Source of the DNA: Bradyrhizobium zhanjiangense
Lineage (GTDB): Bacteria; Pseudomonadota; Alphaproteobacteria; Rhizobiales; Xanthobacteraceae
Assembly: GCF_004114935.1 (NCBI RefSeq)
Contig: NZ_CP022221.1
Span: 7,275,001-7,339,000 of the forward strand
Length of the DNA: 64,000 nt
Reading direction: 5' to 3'
Shown: one piece after another, positions 59,442-64,000 of the stretch
How the letters are laid out: each line of letters starts with the position of its first letter
Position numbering within the stretch: the first letter of the stretch is position 1
Program-made: the position numbers and the translations under genes
The notes under the pieces: model-generated
What the model was told of the DNA's origin: nothing
What the model saw: only the letters and a program-made list of their open reading frames with translations
Database searches by the model: none

Positions 59442-60005
59442 TTACACCGTCGCGCCCTGCGCCTTCGGTCTCCGCAGATGCTCATCTAACCGCGGCATGA
59501 TCTCGACGAAATTGCAGGGCCGCGTGCGGTAGTCGAGCTGAGCGGCAAGGATGCCGTCCCAGCCGTCGCGGCAGGCGCCGGGCGAACCTGGCAGGCAGAA
59601 GATGTAGGTCGCGCCGGCGACGCCCGCAGTGGCGCGGCTCTGGATCGTCGACGCGCCGATCTTGGCGTGGCTCAGCATATGGAACGCGATCGAGAAACCA
59701 TCCATGCGCTTATCGAACAGCGGCTCGATCGCCTCCGGCGTGACGTCGCGCCCGGTGAAGCCGGTGCCGCCGGTGGTGATGACGACGTCGATGCCGGCAT
59801 CCGCGATCCAGCGGCGGATCACGTTGCGGATCGCCTCGATGTCGTCGGTGACGATCTCGCGCGCGGCGAGCTTATGGCCGGCAGCTAGGAGACGGTCGGC
59901 CAGCGTCTGGCCCGACTTGTCGTCGGCGAGGGCGCGCGTGTCTGATACGGTGAGCACCGCGATGTTGAGCGGGATGAATTGCTTTGTCTCGTCGATGGAG
60001 GCCAT
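59442..60005 (-). CDS. moaB: Molybdenum cofactor biosynthesis protein B
   Basis: A 187-residue MoaB/MogA-fold protein that adenylylates or handles molybdopterin. The motifs NIAVLTVSDTR, VVITTGGTGFTGRDVTPEA and LPGSPGACRDGWD are complete. Start 60005 has AAGGTGC upstream. No other moa gene adjoins it. Confidence 0.94.
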   Translation of the reverse strand: MASIDETKQFIPLNIAVLTVSDTRALADDKSGQTLADRLLAAGHKLAAREIVTDDIEAIRNVIRRWIADAGIDVVITTGGTGFTGRDVTPEAIEPLFDKRMDGFSIAFHMLSHAKIGASTIQSRATAGVAGATYIFCLPGSPGACRDGWDGILAAQLDYRTRPCNFVEIMPRLDEHLRRPKAQGATV

Positions 60006-60033
60006 TGTATCGCACCTTCTATCCCGCCCACCG

Positions 60034-60081
60034 CCGTCATCCTTCGAGGCTCGCCGAAGCGGCGAGCACCTCAGGATGACG
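60034..60081. repeat. 'CGTCATCCTTCGAGG' inverted repeat
   Basis: CCGTCATCCTTCGAGGCTCG then CGAGCACCTCAGGATGACG; related to 21-132. It separates moaB from the metallopeptidase end. Confidence 0.7.
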
Positions 60082-60159
60082 CCACTACTTCTGAATCCTC
60101 AGAAGCGCAACCGCGCAACATAATTCGTGCCGCGCTGCGTCCGGGGCACGAAGCCTTCG

Positions 60160-61101
60160 TTACAGCGCCCCGGCACTGAACGTGTTGCAGGCCTGCACCG
60201 ATCCCTGCTGGTAGCCGGTCATGAACCACTGCTTGCGTTGCGCCGCCGAACCGTGGGTGAAGGAATCGGGCACGACGCGACCCGTCGCCTGGCGCTGGAG
60301 CGTATCGTCGCCGATCGCGCTCGCCGTGGTCAGCGCGGCGTCGATGTCGCCGGGCTCCAGGAAGTTCGGACGCTTCTTGGCCTCGCGGTTGACCCAGACG
60401 CCGGACAGGCAGTCGGCCTGCAATTCCACCTTCACCTGAAGCGCATTCGCTTCGGCCTTGCTGCCGGCCTGCTGCTGCAGCCGCGTCACGCGCGGAATAA
60501 TGCCGAGCAGGTTCTGGATGTGATGGCCGGCCTCATGCGCAATGATGTAGGCGGTGGTGAAGTTACAGGCGGACTTGCCGGAGCAGCCGCGGAAGCGCGT
60601 CTCGACCTCTCGGAAGAAGCCGGTGTCGAGGAAGATGGTGCGATCGGGCGGACAATAGAACGGCCCCATCGCCGACTGCGCCATCCCGCAACGGCCGCCA
60701 TTGGTGGCGTTGCGGAACAGTACGATCTTCGGACCGGTATAGGACTGGCCGCTGGCCTGGAAGATCTCGCTCCAGCGATCGTCGATCTCGCCGAGAATGC
60801 CGGAGATCATGCTGCCCATCTCGTCGGTCGGTGCGCCGCGCTTGCCGGAGGAGGCCTGGCGGTCGGTCTGGTAGGTGGGCGCATGGCCGCCGCCGGTGAG
60901 GATCTCGGCGCCGCCGATCAGGATGCGCGGGTCGATGCCGAAGGCGTAGCCGACCAGGCCGAGTATGATGATGGTGCCGATGCCGAGCCCGCCGCCGCCC
61001 ATCGGCAGCCCGAGCCCGCCTCCTCCGCCGCCGCCAAACCCACCACCTTCGTCGCGACGATCCTCGATGTCGTCGCTGCGGCGGAAGTCATCGTAACGCA
61101 T
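60160..61101 (-). CDS. ypfJ: Neutral zinc metallopeptidase (YpfJ family)
   Basis: A 313-residue YpfJ (PF04228) protein. A Gly-rich region (20-40) and one transmembrane helix (about 41-57, IGTIIILGLVGYAFG) anchor it. The zinc motif HEAGH is at 189-193 in YIIAHEAGHHIQNLLG, with a downstream LQADCLSGVW supplying the third ligand. The substrate is unknown. Start 61101 has GGAAAGG upstream and the RYDDFRRSDDIEDRR opening is family-typical. It diverges from ccrM. Confidence 0.92.
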   Translation of the reverse strand: MRYDDFRRSDDIEDRRDEGGGFGGGGGGGLGLPMGGGGLGIGTIIILGLVGYAFGIDPRILIGGAEILTGGGHAPTYQTDRQASSGKRGAPTDEMGSMISGILGEIDDRWSEIFQASGQSYTGPKIVLFRNATNGGRCGMAQSAMGPFYCPPDRTIFLDTGFFREVETRFRGCSGKSACNFTTAYIIAHEAGHHIQNLLGIIPRVTRLQQQAGSKAEANALQVKVELQADCLSGVWVNREAKKRPNFLEPGDIDAALTTASAIGDDTLQRQATGRVVPDSFTHGSAAQRKQWFMTGYQQGSVQACNTFSAGAL

Positions 61102-61425
61102 GGCGGCCTTTCCCCTGGGGGTCCCTGGTTTAGTCGGCTTCGTCGGGCACATGAGCGCCAAAGCTCAACGCGCCACACAGGTAAAATTTCCGTTGCGTTT
61201 ATCAATATCGTGGCCGGCAAAAATTGCCTAGTGCGACACCATGCCGATGCCAGCAATTTTTTCCGAGGGTCGAGCAATTTTTTCCGAGAGAAATTTGGAT
61301 CTTTTCTGAAGCCTCGACTGCTCGCGTGAGGCGAAGAAGCACGAAATGCACTGTAAAACACGGCGAATGCGCGCAACGTCCCGCACACGACGCGCGATGC
61401 GGAGGCTGCTCACGAAAGCGGCGGG
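61102..61425. other. Intergenic region upstream of ypfJ
   Basis: No gene seen. Contains a palindrome GGCAA-AAA-TTGCC at 61215-61227 and two copies of AGCAATTTTTTCCGAG (61251-61267 with 7 T, 61273-61288 with 6 T) repeated with a 22-base period. These AT-rich tracts stand out in a GC-rich genome and may bind a regulator or bend the ypfJ promoter. Confidence 0.5.
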
Positions 61426-61441
61426 TTAAGTCGATTTTTAC
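61426..61441. promoter_or_regulatory. Candidate CtrA box upstream of ccrM
   Basis: TTAA-N7-TTTAC, which differs from the CtrA consensus TTAA-N7-TTAAC at one base. It ends 81 bp before the ccrM start codon. ccrM is a known CtrA target in Caulobacter; this assignment is inferred. Confidence 0.5.
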
Positions 61442-61503
61442 TTTGCCGCTTCAATGTAGCGGTCAGTCGGTTGTTTGGTCCCGCGTCGCCGACAGCGTCG
61501 CCT

Positions 61504-62653
<1,150 letters not shown>

Positions 62654-62663
62654 GGTCCCTCCA

Positions 62664-62771
62664 TCGTCATTCCGGGGCTCGCGCAGCGAGAACCCGGAAT
62701 CCATCGAACCACAGCGCAAGCCGCCCAATGGATTCCGGGCTCGCGCCAAGAGGCGCGCCCCGGAATGACGG
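62664..62771. repeat. Repeat, 'CGTCATTCCGGGGCTCGCG' family, copy 2
   Basis: CGTCATTCCGGGGCTCGCGC and AACCCGGAATCCATC, mirrored by GGATTCCGGGCTCGCG and GCGCGCCCCGGAATGACGG. It directly follows ccrM and may serve as its 3' end. Confidence 0.85.
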
Positions 62772-62842
62772 CGGCGGTGCTTGAATGCCGCCCCCGCCAG
62801 GACTAGATTCGCCCGATCAGTCTCGTCCCGACCGGTCCTCCC

Positions 62843-63169
62843 ATGCGACGACAGTCCGAGACATTGCTGCTGGTGCCGCTGCTGCCGATCTTCCTGCTCG
62901 GCATGTTTCCGATGTTCCTGATTGCGCTCTTGGGATTTTTCGGCCTCGCCTTGTTCGGCGTGCTCGTGGTCTGTGTCGGGCTCGCCAGCAGCAACGAGGC
63001 CCACGACAATTTCAATCACGACGTCATCGTGCACGGTTACGCGCGCGGAACGGAGCGCAAGGCGCGGGCGTCCGATATGCATCTCGCCACGCGACTCGGC
63101 CTGCGCCTGGAAGCGGTCGGCGCGGCGATGATCATTACGGCGGCGATCGGCCTCTGTTACGCCGCCTGA
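62843..63169 (+). CDS. Small membrane hypothetical protein
   Basis: A 108-residue protein with a hydrophobic double helix (about 8-50, LLLVPLLPIFLLGMFPMFL and a second stretch to VVCVGLA). A 40-residue polar part with several His and Arg follows, then a C-terminal helix (about 91-107). I do not recognise the family. Its codon bias fits the genome. It stands alone between a repeat and the GST gene. Confidence 0.65.
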   Translation: MRRQSETLLLVPLLPIFLLGMFPMFLIALLGFFGLALFGVLVVCVGLASSNEAHDNFNHDVIVHGYARGTERKARASDMHLATRLGLRLEAVGAAMIITAAIGLCYAA

Positions 63170-63299
63170 TCTGCGCTGCGCGCAGATACCGCCCGGCAAA
63201 CTCGCCGGTTGCGCTTCCGAAAGGTTCGGGCAAGACATGCGGCCTCGCTGCAATGATGCTGCGCTCGCTCTCGGCAACACCCCCCTGGGGAGATGATCG

Positions 63300-63986
63300 A
63301 TGCTCAAATTCTATTTCAACGGATCGCCGAACCCGACCAAGGTCGCGCTTTATCTCGAAGAGTCCGGCCTGCCCTTCGAGCCGGTCGCGGTCGACACCCG
63401 CAAGGGCGAGCAATTCACGCCGGAGTTCCTCAAGATCAATCCGAACGGCAAGGTGCCGGCGATCGATGACAATGGCACCATCGTGTTCGACTCGAACGCC
63501 ATCCTGCTCTATCTCGCCGAGAAGACCGGAAAATTCCTGCCCGCCGCCAGCGTGCGCGGCGAGACGCTGTCGTGGCTGATGTTCATCGCGACCGGCGTCG
63601 GGCCCTATTCGGGTCAGGCCGTGCACTTCAAGCATTTTGCGCCGAAGGACCAGAACCACGACTACGCCCACAACCGCTACCAGTACGAGACCGACCGCCA
63701 CTACAGGGTTCTCGACGGTCACCTCAAAGGCCGCCGCTACATGGTCGGCGATGACTATTCGATCGTCGACATGGCGCTGTGGGGCTGGGCGCGGATGGTG
63801 CCGTTCAAGCTCGGCGACGACGCCTTCGCCCGATACCCGAACGTGAAGCGGCTGGTGGACGAGATCTCGGCGCGGCCCGCGGCGGCGCGCGCCATCGCCT
63901 TGAAGGACAAGTTCACCTTCAAGGCCGAGATGGACGAGGAGGCGAGAGCCAACATGTTCAAGCACATGAAAACGAAAGCGGCCTGA
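63300..63986 (+). CDS. Glutathione S-transferase
   Basis: A 228-residue GST. The N-terminal thioredoxin fold (1-80) opens LKFYFNGSPNPTKVALYLEE and includes NPNGKVPAIDDN (cis-Pro) and DSNAILLYLAE, the glutathione-binding SNA region. The helical domain (about 90-215) ends near KAEMDEEARANM. A yfcG- or Ure2-like nu/beta class is possible; the substrate is unknown. GGGGAG lies 9 bases before the ATG. Confidence 0.93.
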   Translation: MLKFYFNGSPNPTKVALYLEESGLPFEPVAVDTRKGEQFTPEFLKINPNGKVPAIDDNGTIVFDSNAILLYLAEKTGKFLPAASVRGETLSWLMFIATGVGPYSGQAVHFKHFAPKDQNHDYAHNRYQYETDRHYRVLDGHLKGRRYMVGDDYSIVDMALWGWARMVPFKLGDDAFARYPNVKRLVDEISARPAAARAIALKDKFTFKAEMDEEARANMFKHMKTKAA

Positions 63987-64000
63987 TCGCGCGCCGTTCT

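Overview
The window reads as chromosomal DNA of an alphaproteobacterium, most likely Bradyrhizobium or a close relative. The grounds are the high GC content, a CcrM-type GANTC methyltransferase, DUF1236/DUF6894/DUF3096 proteins, a Nudix-type NAD regulator of the NadQ kind, and at least seven families of short palindromic intergenic repeats, several present in multiple copies. The genus is inferred from gene content and style; no rRNA or other marker is present. About 56 protein genes were found. There are no tRNA or rRNA genes, no insertion sequences and no CRISPR array.

Layout. 0-3.5 kb: an ECF sigma factor with DUF4142 and cupredoxin genes downstream, then a sulfurtransferase. 3.6-9.2 kb: a dihydroorotase-like gene diverges from ygfZ-tag-HD hydrolase; then a CX5R phosphatase and a NadQ-like regulator. 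9.3-19 kb: a DUF2339 membrane protein, three consecutive chemoreceptors, and two small genes. 19-25.6 kb: a quinone oxidoreductase-like dehydrogenase, an MFS transporter and nadA-nadB-nadC. 25.7-38.6 kb: SleB hydrolase, ppdK, a DUF3096 microprotein, DUF1236, glyQ-glyS, SppA-like peptidase, a TrmN6-like methylase with DUF2007, and a polyprenyl diphosphate synthase. 38.8-42.2 kb: an HxlR regulator with KAS II, LysE and alpha/beta hydrolase genes. 42.3-52.4 kb: ispE, a TPR protein, ETF-ubiquinone oxidoreductase, a uracil-DNA glycosylase-like protein, a GT39-like membrane protein, rnhB, a VOC protein and a radical SAM protein. 52.5-64 kb: phosphoketolase-acetate kinase, a DUF155/RMD1 protein, a short GT2 protein, a MarR-GNAT fusion, moaB, a zinc metallopeptidase, ccrM, a small membrane protein and a GST.

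Regulation is the most informative part. The sigma gene and the DUF4142 gene share the same promoter architecture (GGGAAC-N17-ATCCA), suggesting autoregulation. nadA is preceded by two copies of an inverted repeat 75 bp apart, and the likely repressor NadQ is encoded 12.6 kb away. The HxlR and MarR-GNAT genes each carry a strong palindromic operator just upstream. The start of ccrM is crowded with GANTC sites, its own methylation target, below a candidate CtrA box.

Most genes are housekeeping. No wholly new system is evident. The best leads are the twin ECF promoters, the ccrM GANTC cluster, the HxlR/KAS II/LysE/hydrolase operon, the uracil-DNA glycosylase homolog lacking two cluster cysteines, and the dihydroorotase homolog lacking the first metal-ligand histidine.
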